Shown here: positions 22,101 through 30,984 of the stretch, piece by piece
Position numbering within the stretch: the first letter of the stretch is position 1
Layout: each line of letters opens with the position of its first letter
NCBI GenBank assembly: GCA_949317995.1
Contig: OX439050.1
Location: 50,097,777-50,161,776, forward strand
Reading direction: 5' to 3'
Origin: Acholoe squamosa
Lineage: Eukaryota > Annelida > Polychaeta > Phyllodocida > Polynoidae
Length of the DNA stretch: 64,000 nucleotides
The notes under the pieces: model-generated
Databases searched by the model: none
What the model saw: the letters and a program-made list of their open reading frames with translations, nothing else
What the model was told of the DNA's origin: nothing
Made by a program: the position numbers and the translations under genes

Positions 22101-23865
22101 ATTTCTGTTTGTAATCATTGTTTCATCTTCCAGGACTGTTTATTAAAGATATTCGTTTTTTAATTCAGTTAAACAGTGGTTGTGGTTTGGTTGATTTTAC
22201 CTCCACTAATAGTACTTAAAAGTTAGGAGAGTTACTCAGTCCTAACATTTGTCAGTTCAGACAGATATTTAAAAGCAGCTTGTCAAAACCGCTTGACAGG
22301 TCATATACATGTATATGCTGCGATTGGTTGGGGTTCCTACCTCGTAGCGTAACGTTTATATCAATTCAATTTCTGCATCTTATAACTAATAACATCTCTA
22401 TGGACAAGTTAAAAGTTCCATATCAACAATTCCACAAATAAATTCCAGGTTACACTTGAGGATGCACTATACTATTAGACATGTCACAGCCTCCACGTCA
22501 CTCTATATCTAAGTCCACCAAGGGTCAGTTCAGACTTCGTCTATTTAAAGGAACACATCAGTAGTGTAGATGTGCAAACCTCCACATCACCAGCAACTTG
22601 TGTTCAGCTGTGATCCTTCTGAGACTATAATTATATGCCTCAATGAGATATGCCCGTTTGTCACCGTGATGCATGAATGTAGCCCTAGGCCACACCAAAA
22701 AAATAAGTTGGTCTACGGATTTCCATCTCCATATTTTCGGAAATACAAACTTTTTTTTCTTTGAAAAAAATCTCGTCTAGGGATTTCGCTCGTATGACTT
22801 TCTACAAGTTTTCTCTTTGTGATGTTTGGCAAATTATTTTTTAAAATAAATTGTTTTCGCTCACCTCACTTTTCCAGCAAGGAATCCATTGGATGCCAAA
22901 AACTTTTAACATCCCATAAGCCAGAATGATCCCCTGGTGGATCCAGGATTTTGAAAAGGTGGGGGCGCTCGCTTAGCCCCTAATTTTGGCTAAATTTTAG
23001 GCCAAAAGTGGATAAACATACTTTTAACTACATGGGTAAAGGAGTTTGCCACAAGCCCCTGCGTCCCTCTCTAAACCCACCATTGTAGCACCAGCGAGTT
23101 ACCCGCGGGGGCTCCATTGGTACATCATGATGACAAATAGGGGGCTATCCATAAATGATGTCATGCAAAATTTGACCATTCCCCCCCCCCCTCCCCGTCA
23201 TGTTTTTTGTCAATTTTATAATGCTGAAGGTATGGAGAATTAATCCTGTCATGCCGGGCCTGACCATCCTTCCCTCCAGCATGACGTTATTTGTGGATGG
23301 CCCCCTAAGGCATGAACCTTGGGGCATCATGCTGCCCATGAAAGGTTTATTGTTGATTTCTAGCTCACCTTGAAGCCATGGTCGTTCATATTGAGGATCA
23401 GGTTCTGCCCCATGACGGCCAGCCCAATAAGGGCGATGTCGCAGCTACAAAGACACAAAGATAGAACATGTAATATTACCATAATCTCCCTCGTATAAGA
23501 CGCATCTCACGTATAAGACGCACCCTGAGTTGAAAGGAGAGCTATAAGACGCACCTGGGGCAGGATTTGGACTGGTTTAGTACTAATCTAATGTAATTTT
23601 ACCCCTCCTATAAGACGCACCCCCTCTTTTGGCAATGTCTAAATGGCCCATTTGGCTTTTGTTTGGCGTAGAAGACGCGTCTTATAGGCGGGAGATTAAG
23701 GTAGCATTACCATAAACTGGGTTATTACAGGTCAATGTTAGGGGGTACCACAAATTCCCTCATATGAGGCGCGGCTTCTACCATGTTGTCTGTAAAGGGT
23801 TCACATACTTACCAATCACACTGTACTCAGGACATCTGTCTGTCATGGGTAACTTACAAAGGCAT
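13024..23865 (-). CDS. 6-phosphogluconate dehydrogenase (decarboxylating), gene model
   Basis: Cytosolic enzyme of the oxidative pentose phosphate pathway: 6-phosphogluconate + NADP to ribulose 5-phosphate + CO2 + NADPH. Exons in coding order: 23865-23858 (candidate), 23444-23369, 22046-21867, 21521-21270, 20667-20533, 20377-20188, 19893-19763, 19177-18944, 18340-18218, then one of two last exons, 16934-16815 or 13143-13024. All introns are GT-AG and all phases agree. The protein would be about 482 residues (human 483). Visible are GLAVMG (NADP fold), [11 protein letters not shown] (substrate), [14 protein letters not shown] with the catalytic Lys near residue 183, and the C-terminal tail. 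The introns hold many foldback elements. Confidence 0.95.
13841..14035. mobile_element. Family C repeat, copy 1
   Basis: Starts GTGAGTGAGTGAGTAATAGA, continues TTTAACGCCATTTCGACAGC and TCATATTCATGGCGAG, and ends TTTTAAGTGGGCTAGGGAGG. It is about 190 bp. Other copies lie at 20676, 34112 (inverted) and 51291. I see no tRNA-type promoter boxes, so the class is unknown. Confidence 0.75.
16640..16814 (-). repeat. Repeat-bearing 3' UTR after the proximal 6PGD last exon
   Basis: At least four units carry CACTGGTTCTCTGTGCTATG or a near variant, spaced about 45-55 bp apart. An ATTAAA signal lies within it on the minus strand at 16672-16677, about 140 nt past the stop. Confidence 0.6.
16672..16677 (-). 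promoter_or_regulatory. Possible poly(A) signal ATTAAA, proximal 6PGD end
   Basis: The common variant ATTAAA, minus strand, within the repeat-bearing UTR. No AATAAA is nearer. Confidence 0.35.
16815..16934 (-). CDS. 6PGD alternative last exon, proximal
   Basis: Acceptor TTTCAG|GCG, 39 residues, stop TAG. It reads [14 protein letters not shown], then [18 protein letters not shown], closer to the vertebrate ending (TVSSSSYNA) than the distal copy. It lies 1283 nt past exon 9. The acceptor is stronger in pyrimidines close to the site than that of the distal copy. Confidence 0.93.
   Translation of the reverse strand, partial: AQRDYFGAHTYQLLSDPSQHIHTNWTGHGGTVSSTTYNV
16935..18217. other. 6PGD intron before the last exons
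   Basis: No exon seen. It has palindromic family-B-like words (GGCATGATGCATCAAG, AATGCATTAATGCATCATGC) at 17460-17530. The GC-richer stretch 17640-17930 could be an old element but has no ends that I can define. Confidence 0.5.
18218..18340 (-). CDS. 6PGD exon 9
   Basis: 41 codons, [10 protein letters not shown]...[20 protein letters not shown]...LAQ, in phase 0 on both sides. It corresponds to the C-terminal helical domain of animal 6PGD. Confidence 0.95.
18674..18905. mobile_element. Family A foldback element
   Basis: Ends TACCGTAATCTCTCGCCTAT and GCGAGAGATTACGGTA inverted. The inside has repeated TATAAGGCGCACC words and GTACTGTTCAATAGTAAAA. It lies in a 6PGD intron, 39 bp from exon 8. 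Confidence 0.9.
18944..19177 (-). CDS. 6PGD exon 8
   Basis: 78 codons: [31 protein letters not shown], and [15 protein letters not shown] before the donor. It is a strongly conserved block of the all-helical domain. Confidence 0.97.
19229..19506. mobile_element. Family A foldback element, diverged
   Basis: Ends TACCATAATACCCTGCATAT and GCGGAGTATTACGGTA inverted. TATAAGATGCGCC words lie near the right end. It is more decayed than its neighbours. Confidence 0.75.
19763..19893 (-). CDS. 6PGD exon 7
   Basis: 131 nt; completes the Gly codon split with exon 6, then [20 protein letters not shown]...VESVRQ. Acceptor TGTAG, donor GTTAGT. Confidence 0.96.
20188..20377 (-). CDS. 6PGD exon 6
   Basis: 190 nt: [20 protein letters not shown], then [20 protein letters not shown], ending in one base of a Gly codon. 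GQKGTGKWT is a family-wide motif that contacts the substrate. Confidence 0.97.
20533..20667 (-). CDS. 6PGD exon 5 (catalytic Lys)
   Basis: 45 codons: [20 protein letters not shown], then [18 protein letters not shown]. It carries the catalytic Lys, with the Asn and Glu of NGIE, all intact. Family C repeat sequence starts only 9 nt beyond its acceptor. Confidence 0.97.
20676..20852. mobile_element. Family C repeat, copy 2, at a splice acceptor
   Basis: AGTGAGTGAGTAATAGATG, TTTAACACCATTTCAACAGC, ending TTTTAAGTGAGCTAGGTAGG. On the minus strand it makes up the last part of the 6PGD intron before exon 5. Confidence 0.75.
21270..21521 (-). CDS. 6PGD exon 4
   Basis: 84 codons: [45 protein letters not shown] before the donor. 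The Ser-Gly-Gly of GVSGG binds substrate in known structures. Confidence 0.97.
21615..21740. repeat. Diverged family-A-like fragment
   Basis: GGCCGGTATAAGCCCC and three GCGCTTATTTGA words. The ends do not close, so it is a truncated copy of a related palindromic family. Confidence 0.45.
21867..22046 (-). CDS. 6PGD exon 3
   Basis: 60 codons: [40 protein letters not shown], then Leu. NRT contacts the NADP phosphate; LVKAG is the usual strand-loop. Confidence 0.97.
22047..23368. other. 6PGD intron 2
   Basis: No exon seen. It contains the family D element at 23136-23307 and ordinary AT-rich sequence. Confidence 0.6.
23136..23307. mobile_element. Family D element (GGGGC..CATAAAT ends), copy 1
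   Basis: Left GGGGGCTATCCATAAATGAT then GTCATGC. Right, inverted, GGGGGCCATCCACAAATAAC then GTCATGC. It resembles hAT-type short elements with GGGGCCGTCCATAAA ends, of which another copy lies at 38503. Confidence 0.75.
23369..23444 (-). CDS. 6PGD exon 2 (NADP fold)
   Basis: 76 nt: completes one codon, then [20 protein letters not shown] and DHGFK. GLAVMG is the dinucleotide-binding glycine motif. Donor GTGAGC, acceptor TTTGTAG. Confidence 0.97.
23478..23703. mobile_element. Family A foldback element
   Basis: Ends TACCATAATCTCCCTCGTAT and GCGGGAGATTAAGGTA inverted; TATAAGACGCACC words inside. Confidence 0.85.
23858..23865 (-). CDS. Candidate 6PGD exon 1 (start codon)
   Basis: ATGCCTTT followed by a perfect donor, GTAAGT. 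It ends two bases into a codon, the phase that exon 2 needs, and gives Met-Pro-Phe before CDIAL, the same number of residues as the human MAQA before DIAL. The start context is weak (T at -3), and other short exons upstream cannot be excluded. Confidence 0.38.
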
Positions 23866-23941
23866 GGATATAAAACGAAACTGAAGGTCTCTCAGGGGGA
23901 ATTTACTGATCACCCATTGGCATACCTATACACTAAGTAAT

Positions 23942-24165
23942 ATGCTGTAAAAGCCCGGCCATAAGCCGATTTTATTAGGAATTCTGCTCTAAAAATTGCT
24001 CAAAATCTACCCCGGTTCATAACCAGAATTTTTTTAAATTTTAATAGAGTATAGTCAAAACCATTCAAACTGTTCCCAATGTGAGCTTATAAAATTCTCC
24101 CAAAGTACACCCCACGGCTTATGACTGAGGGCAGCTCATGCCAAGGGGTTATCTGTACTTGTCAC
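23942..24165. repeat. Diverged palindromic element, ATAAGCCG type
   Basis: Opens TGTAAAAGCCCGGCCATAAG and near the right has GGCTTATGACTGAGG. It is the same design as 48597-48821, which has better ends. Confidence 0.5.
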
Positions 24166-24205
24166 AACCAGAAAGTTGAGTTGCCGGTACCGGTACCTGT
24201 CTTGA

Positions 24206-24442
24206 TACCGTAATCTCCCGCGTATAAGACGCGTCCTCTACGCCAAACAAAATGCTGGTGCGTCTTATAGCTTACTCTCAAGTTGGGGGTGCGTCTTATA
24301 CGAGGGGTAATTTTACTATAGAACAGTACTGGATTTACAAAATTGAGCCCTAAGAGGTGCGTCTTATACGCGAAAATGCCTCTGCTGAGTTTGGGGTGCG
24401 TCCTATATGCGCAGCGCGTCTTCTACGCGGGAGAATACGGTA
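24206..24442. mobile_element. Family A foldback element, well preserved
   Basis: Ends TACCGTAATCTCCCGCGTAT and GCGGGAGAATACGGTA inverted. Inside are CTACGCCAAACAAAATGCTG and TACTATAGAACAGTACT, read on the opposite strand to most other copies. Confidence 0.92.
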
Positions 24443-26640
24443 ATATGGTTAGTGCATTTTTGCAAGTCATGGCATAGTCTGCACTATGAGCACCATATAG
24501 ACAGTTTTTTTCAGTGTATATTTCCACACTACTACTGGAGGAAGACTTCTATATTTCACCTCTTTACTTCCTAAATTGAGTCACTTGCGTCTCATGCATG
24601 CCCCATTTAATGTCACAAGGGAAGCCTGTACCTTTGCAAATTTGAAATAGCGGTATATATACATGTATGAACCTCTGGGGATAAGAAATATCTCACCCCT
24701 CTTCGCTGCTCAACAAAGAGAAAGCTGTGATTCAAAGTGACCTAATTGTTAGCTGGAATCTCGATAGAAATCCTTACTTTTATTGGTAAATTTCAGTTAA
24801 GATTTCAAGTCAAGGCCCCCACCCCCCCGCCCCATTGTCACTGGCATACTGGACAAATCTGAGGGGTAGTTTGAGCATCTTGTGCTTTTTTAACGTTGTC
24901 TTGAGGCCCCCCCCCCAAACTTTTTTTGGGAGGGGGCGGGGGAGTATTCATGTCCACCCTCCTCTGGCATTGGGGGTTGGTTCTGCCCTCCTGCCCCCCC
25001 CCCCTTTCATCATACCCCTCTGTAATTGAAAAATAGAAGGAATATCTCCTTTCGCTGAAATCTTACATTCTGTGCCACTATAAGAAACTGATTTCCTGTT
25101 AGTCTGATTGACAACTCAGACTTGTGGCCAAGCTGTAGGCACAATGCCGTGCACGGTCCGTGCTTTACAAGGTCAGTGTGCTCAAGCACAACCAGAAAAC
25201 AGAGATTTACTACAGTTTCTCTTCCTAAGAATGCTTACTTTGCGCATTTTAACATAGAATGTCTCCCAATCCAACACAGTTTCCATATTTCTTTCCCAAG
25301 GAATAGAAGTCACAGTGGGAAGGATAGCCATGGTGCCTTAAGACATTATGCATCACTAAAACACCTGTACTCATATAGCATAACTCGCCATCATGCAAAC
25401 CCAAAGGGGTTGTGATAATACTCCTGAAGCCTCAACATGATGCACACATAGTGTGGTGATAACCCTACATGGGTGCCGAGAAATACGGCCACATCACTAT
25501 ATCGATCTTTACAGATGGGGCCGTGTCAATTTTTATCCAATACATTCTGCTGACTTTTCCTGTGTCCATAAAATTCTAAAACCCCTGTGTCACCGGTGTC
25601 GGATTTTAAAACGCCTGTCAGATTTTACCCATATATAGGCCTATGATGCCTTAAGTCTTTATCTTCTTCTAACATCAGGCATCGCTACAGCACCAATACT
25701 CACTGGTGTTTCATGTCACCTGTTAATCTTTTAAGGGCCACTGATACAGGAGAGCTTGCTTGCACTTCACTGGTGCATCATGTAGAAGCTCTGGTAGTAT
25801 TGCTTGATGCATGATACTGCACTCATACATCAAGACGACCGTTAATGCTTAGCGGCCTTTAAAGGGCTAGGAAGTGTATCGGCCCTGTAAAGCTGCGGAT
25901 CCACTGCAGCGAGTTACTTGTGAATTATACTCGTGAGTGTCTACTTACAGAAAACATTCCAGCAGTGGATCAGCTGCTGCGACAAACTTCATGTGACGTC
26001 CGAGCTGCCTGCGACAGTATTCGCAAAAATCAAATTAATTTGATTTTTGCGACTGCTCTGCTAGAAGACAGAGTACAATTCGCAAGAAATTCGCAATAGT
26101 GGATCCCTAGCTTAAGGTCAGCATGATGCATGAATGCAGCAATATCACACTATTCGCACACGCGGCATTTGTGTGTCATACTGATATTAAAAGAGTTAGT
26201 GCAGTTGAGAGAAGGATTTTTCTTTTCTGCTGACTAAAATGACTATGGTACTGGTGAGGAGATATTTCTCACGTATATTTGAAATCCAATATAGCAGTAT
26301 ATTATTGATGTACCGGAAATTTGATAAAGCTGTATTCTGGTATAATCCCCATGTTCAATGACTAGACATGTCTGTTAACTCTAGACAATAAAACGTTAGC
26401 CTTTTATGCATGTCATGATGCTTAAATGAGCCCACTTCCTTGATACACTGATGCAGAACCAATGAGTGTATCAAACTGATTCTGCAGGAATGGATCAACC
26501 CTGCAAGGTCAGCATGATGCATCCAAAGTCTGCGATGTGGCTAATAATCATGTTCCAACCTACAGTGTACTCTTGTCGCATGGATGCTGAGCTGGCAAGT
26601 CACGGCATGGTCATGGCCACTGGCCTATATATACTGTTGT
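24443..26640. other. Intergenic, no gene seen
   Basis: Poly-C/G patches at 24820-25015, family-B-like words at 25727-25870 (TTTTAAGGGCCACTG ... GGCCTTTAAAGGG), and GCATGATGCATCCA near 26512. It would include the 6PGD promoter, but I see no TATA box or other clear signal. Confidence 0.5.
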
Positions 26641-26679
26641 AAATACTGCGGTAAATGCAGTGAGAGTGTAAATACTGTA
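26641..26679. repeat. Left remnant of the 62-bp minisatellite
   Basis: GTAAATACTG/GTAAATGCAGTG words just left of the DIRS-like element match the array on its right side (30819-30985 and 32070-32216). Confidence 0.55.
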
Positions 26680-27018
26680 ATACCCCCGGTTTAAATCAGA
26701 GTCAGAAATGATTTGGGGTATTGTTTATTTAAGATAAACAGGAACTGATACATGCGCGCGCTTGTAGAACATATTAACCTGGGTTGACCCTCAGGTGCGC
26801 AATATGACATAATCAATTAACCTAATTAAATGACCTGATAAAAGATTAAACAAAATGATCAGAAGATCCACTGCTAATTAGTCAAAACCAAGCTAAGCAC
26901 ACACAAAGATACACTTTCTAATTATACATGACTAACTGCTAAATAAGAGTATATAAGGTATACGAGAGGTCTTTGCACCTAAAGGTTATACCCCACTCCA
27001 AACCCCCACAGTAGGAAA

Positions 27019-27984
27019 CTAAGGAGGTATGGCATGGAGCATAGACCCTGTCGCCCTTCCCAGCACTGGCCGTGATGGGGCAATATACGATTTGTAACAA
27101 GATGACTTCCAGTCCCCTAACATTCTTATTGTGTCCACATCAATACCACACTGGAAAGCCCAACAACATCCTCCCCTTCGGAAGGAATGACCTGCATACT
27201 GTGTCACAGAACCACTACTGCCCTGTAAAGCATTTCGTATTTCCTTAATAAACAGGTCTGGGGTCAAGGGGGTGGGGTCTGGGGTATTTGACAATACAAA
27301 GGCAGGTCCGTCACTAGCTGCTTGTTTTGTAAGACGCACTGCATTGTATACTGCTTGTGTTGGGCACAGGGTGGAGGAGGGGGACCACGGGTAGGGTATG
27401 CACATTTCCCTCTCCCTGAATTGATTTGTCTTAGACCACCTGATAACTACCTGTAGCCCCTTTTTAGTAAACACAAGGTCCTGCCTTCGCAGGTGTTTTG
27501 CTGGATCAAACCCTGATTTTGGTGCCATAACATTTGACCTGCGTAACAAACCATAAAACATGAGTAGGGCCGCAGCCCATATAGAGGCTCCCTTTGGGGA
27601 TGCTAGGTCGAGTTTAGATAGCAATGTCTTGAGTAAGGCTGGTGTAATGGGGGCCTTTCGCACGACTCTGTCCCCTAGGTGCCTTCTAATGCCCATGAAG
27701 GTGAGCATCAGTTCATAGTTTTGTTCACATGGGTTTCGGAACCCTAATTCCAAATGAATTATACGCACAATATTGAAATACTGTCTGATAGACCTATATT
27801 TAAGCTTCCTGGCGAGATAAGCTGCATACATACATAATGTCGTTGTTGATGCTGGTGCTGGGGGAACTCGTAATTTCCCACAGAAATCCAGGTAGGACCT
27901 TCTATGAATCCCATAGGTCTTGTTTGTGTTCTGGGAGTGGCAGACCGACTTGTAGTATTTCACCTCTGCCGTGAGAGCCTCCAT
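27019..27984 (-). CDS. DIRS-like element: tyrosine recombinase part
   Basis: 321 codons. The N-terminal helical segment (KTYGIHRRSYLDFC) resembles the core-binding domain. The C-terminal catalytic domain has the first Arg in GLLRRSN, then GHSFRRGG with His and the second Arg, and a terminal Tyr in CYKSYI. It overlaps the reverse transcriptase frame by 83 bases, as is usual in DIRS. Confidence 0.9.
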   Translation of the reverse strand: MEALTAEVKYYKSVCHSQNTNKTYGIHRRSYLDFCGKLRVPPAPASTTTLCMYAAYLARKLKYRSIRQYFNIVRIIHLELGFRNPCEQNYELMLTFMGIRRHLGDRVVRKAPITPALLKTLLSKLDLASPKGASIWAAALLMFYGLLRRSNVMAPKSGFDPAKHLRRQDLVFTKKGLQVVIRWSKTNQFREREMCIPYPWSPSSTLCPTQAVYNAVRLTKQAASDGPAFVLSNTPDPTPLTPDLFIKEIRNALQGSSGSVTQYAGHSFRRGGCCWAFQCGIDVDTIRMLGDWKSSCYKSYIAPSRPVLGRATGSMLHAIPP

Positions 27985-29506
27985 ATTGCCTCTCTTCTAA
28001 TGCTCTCTGCAACTTCTGCCAACCCCCACGTTCATGCAGCCTAGATGCCCTGTCCGCCGTAACATTGAGCTCACCTGGGTAATAGACAGCTCTCAGTCGG
28101 AAGTCATACCATACTGACCACCAAAAGACATCTCTGAGTGCTGTCATTACAGAAGGGTCTTTAGCCGTCCCCCTGTTTATTATAGCAACAGCTGCCTGAT
28201 TGTCTGAGTGTATATACACAGTTTTACCTGACCAGCTTGGTCCCCACAGGTGTACCGCTGGGAGTAGGGCCAGAACCTCCAGGTAGTTTATGTCCTTTCC
28301 ACGGGCTATACTCCAATTTTTCCAGTGTATATTGAACCAGTCCTGTTGCCACACCCCTCCCCCTCCCACCAGGCACCCATCTATACATATACTAGCACAA
28401 TCGCGCTGGTCGCTAATGGGCGTACATCCGTTAAAAAGATGCACGTTGTGTATCCACCAATAGCAGTCCTGCCTAATTGCTTGTGTCATCCGCGTTTTGT
28501 GACCTGGTGCATCCAGGGAGTTGATTCGGTCAATTATCCGCCGCAGGTGGACCCGTCCACCATATATCACTGAGGAGGCCCAATTCAACTTGCCCACTAA
28601 AGACTGCAATTCACGTTTTCGTACAGTCTGCCTTGTATAAATATTTTGTAATTCCTCATATAGTTTACCCACTTTCTCTGGTGATAAACTCAGTGTGTAA
28701 GCCTCAGTGTCGATGTCAACCCCTAGGAAGGTAAGCTTGGTGGTGGGGCCTACTACCTTGTTATAGTTTATACTGAAGCCCAGTTCTCTGAGTACACACA
28801 TTAATCTTCCCATAAGGGCCTGGCACTCCTCCTGGGTGCTTGCAATACACAAAAAATCATCTAAATATGAGACCAGACGACATGGGGACTCATTTTGTAA
28901 TATGGCACAGACAGCTTGCGTTAATGCATTAAAAATCCCACATGACATTGAGGCACCAAAAGGTAGTCTTAAATCCTGCAAATAGGTCGGCTCAGTATCC
29001 CCTTCAAAGATCCATTTCATGCCTGTCAACTGGTGGTCATTGACATGAGTCTTACATGTCCTGTAGGCTTGGCTGAGGTCGATTTTCCCCAGCACATCAT
29101 TGTGATTAATGATAGCAGCTGCATCCTTTACTGTCTGATAGGCAAAACCATCCACGTCTGCTAGTGTGTTCAAAGCTCTCCCTGGTGGTCTGCTACAGTC
29201 TAATATCAGTCTCACAGTCCCCTTGTCTGGTTTAGGTATCGCCCCTAGTGCTGAAATAAGTAATGGTGGTCTGTCACAGACTTTGAAGCGGCCGTTTTCG
29301 ATTTCAATCCTTATCTGGGCCTCCACCGCCGCCCTGTTTTCAGACCCAGTGGCACTTTTATAGTTTTCTTGACATACAGGGGCCCCTGTAAACTCTCTGT
29401 CTGTGATCTTGAACCCATACTTGATACCCTCCAGTAGGTCCTCTCTGTCTGGGTAATCATGAGGGAGCAACCTTTCCCACGCCTCCAGTACCAGTGCCCC
29501 CTCCAC
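27902..29506 (-). CDS. DIRS-like element: reverse transcriptase and RNase H part
   Basis: 534 codons. Reverse transcriptase blocks: LILDCSRPPG, KIDLSQAYR, LPFGASMS, VSYLDDFLCIA with the catalytic YLDD, FLGVDID. RNase H follows with CIDGCLVGGGG and HSDNQAAVAIINRG. The frame is uninterrupted and matches the fused RT-RH of tyrosine-recombinase elements. Confidence 0.92.
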   Translation of the reverse strand: MEGALVLEAWERLLPHDYPDREDLLEGIKYGFKITDREFTGAPVCQENYKSATGSENRAAVEAQIRIEIENGRFKVCDRPPLLISALGAIPKPDKGTVRLILDCSRPPGRALNTLADVDGFAYQTVKDAAAIINHNDVLGKIDLSQAYRTCKTHVNDHQLTGMKWIFEGDTEPTYLQDLRLPFGASMSCGIFNALTQAVCAILQNESPCRLVSYLDDFLCIASTQEECQALMGRLMCVLRELGFSINYNKVVGPTTKLTFLGVDIDTEAYTLSLSPEKVGKLYEELQNIYTRQTVRKRELQSLVGKLNWASSVIYGGRVHLRRIIDRINSLDAPGHKTRMTQAIRQDCYWWIHNVHLFNGCTPISDQRDCASICIDGCLVGGGGVWQQDWFNIHWKNWSIARGKDINYLEVLALLPAVHLWGPSWSGKTVYIHSDNQAAVAIINRGTAKDPSVMTALRDVFWWSVWYDFRLRAVYYPGELNVTADRASRLHERGGWQKLQRALEERQYGGSHGRGEILQVGLPLPEHKQDLWDS

Positions 29507-29523
29507 ATTAACCCTTTGGTCAC

Positions 29524-30634
29524 TTAATCCTTTTTTGCACTCTCATTGGTATCAACAGGGTGTGGGACATCATGACTGTAGATGCAATTTTGGCCAAAAT
29601 TGCACACTCCTCTTGCAGCAAAGTTCTTACACAAACCTGTCTGCTGCTTCTTCTTTTTACCATTAAAATGGCCATTAGGCTTGGAGGCATGGTGATCCTG
29701 TTTGTAGACAAGCATATACCTCTCTGTATGTGCGGATTCTTCCCCCCAAGGGAACCCATGTTCAGCCTGCAGTTCCCTGTAGTGGGTATCAAACTTTAAC
29801 ACACTCCCCCACTCAAATCTTGCAGCTAAATCTGCTATCATGGCTGTATAAGCCAGGTAATAAATTAACCTGCTCTCATGTAGTATGCCAGTGAGTACCA
29901 TGTGTGCAGAGAGCCTTGCATTTGCCCCCATCCACTCATCCATGGAGATGTAATAATGGCCTGTATCCTCAGCCCTCAGTGCTACCCCCCCCATCTGCTA
30001 GGGTGGTCACCATAACATGCTCCGGCCGTGCCTTACTTACTCGATTCCGGACACTCTCTGGTACAAAATCCAGGATCTTTAAAGCCTTGGTTTTTGTTGC
30101 TTTGACAGTCAGTATACGAAGTGGATCTTGTCCACCTTTAGATCTCCATCTTGGTACCTCCACACAGTGGTCCGTTACTGTGGGGAGAGCTGTGGGTGGC
30201 CTTCCCTGGCCCCCTCCCCCTACCCCTATCGCTCCCTTCTCATTGTCAGCGTCCTGCTCGCTGGTATCCACGTGGCTGGGGCCCGCCCCCACCTGCCTCT
30301 CCAGCTCCTGGTTGGCATTCTGTAACACCTCTGCATTATCGTCTCCTTCACTCTCTCCCTCCTCTATCACTTCCGCAGCCTGCTATTTACTTCTCTCTGT
30401 GACAGCAGGCTCTGGATCTACCACAAGGATAGGATTGCCTAGGACTTGTAGGGCTGTACGTAAAATCCTTATCTGCCCTACTGCCACTGACATACGATTT
30501 ATATCAGCCCCAGTAACTAGCTTCAGTGCTTCAAAACTGTCACACTCCTCAGCTCTAAGGGCTGCTGTTGTCTTTCTGCTGAGCTTATACTCTGTGGCCC
30601 AGTCATCAAAAACAAAGCTCTCTGCGTCTGTCAT
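29524..30634 (-). pseudogene. DIRS-like element: gag-like region
   Basis: The upstream region has a Cys/His knuckle (C-x7-C-x5-C-x3-H) close to its 3' end, acidic and Pro/Gly-rich middle sequence, and no strong similarity that I recognise. As a fossil part it is broken, with about two breaks. Long frames on the opposite strand here are shadows. Confidence 0.6.
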
Positions 30635-30818
30635 CTTAGTAGTGACTCTACCCTCAAGGCAACCGCGCGCTTGGCTGAGAGGAAACAGAATGAGTCACTC
30701 TGGGTGCATGGTGAGCAGAAGCCCCCTCCAGGGGGCGGGGTTCCTGGAGGGCTGCTCCTATTGGTTGACGCCTACTCACTCTAATTTAAACTCTATTAAG
30801 TCCCTGACTTAATACCCC

Positions 30819-30984
30819 ATATACTGTGGTAAATACAACAGTTTATACTTAAGTAATACTGTAATAAATACTGCAGTAAATCCTTGGTACATACTTCAGT
30901 AAATACTGTGGTAAATACTACAGTATATGCACTGCTGTAAATATTACAGTAAATACTGCAGTAAATACTGTGGTAAATACTACA
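30819..30984. repeat. 62-bp minisatellite, middle block
   Basis: Units of CTGTAAATATTACAGTAAAT, ACTGCAGTAAATACTGTGGT, AAATACTACAGTATATGCAC. Short CAGTAAATACT sub-words recur with either strand sense, so the array can fold back on itself. Confidence 0.85.

Larger units (their letters stand above)
26680..30818 (-). mobile_element. DIRS-like tyrosine-recombinase retroelement (fossil)
   Basis: About 4.1 kb with a gag-like region, reverse transcriptase with RNase H, and a tyrosine recombinase overlapping the reverse transcriptase frame, the layout typical of DIRS elements. Inverted ends are visible: GGTTTAAATCAGAGTCAG at the left and, inverted, AGTTTAAATTAGAGTGAG at the right, each close to TAATACCCC. 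There is no obvious target duplication, as expected for recombinase-mediated insertion. It looks close to whole, with about two breaks in the gag-like part and none seen in the two enzymes, so it is probably young. It lies in a minisatellite between genes. Confidence 0.85.

Noticed and set aside
27250-27450. A host integrase or recombinase gene
   Set aside because: The tyrosine recombinase overlaps the reverse transcriptase frame and lies between inverted ends, so it belongs to the DIRS-like element.
29904-30812. A 302-codon frame on the plus strand
   Set aside because: It lies antisense to the gag-like part of the DIRS-like fossil, has Ser/Pro-rich composition typical of a shadow frame, and no motif.
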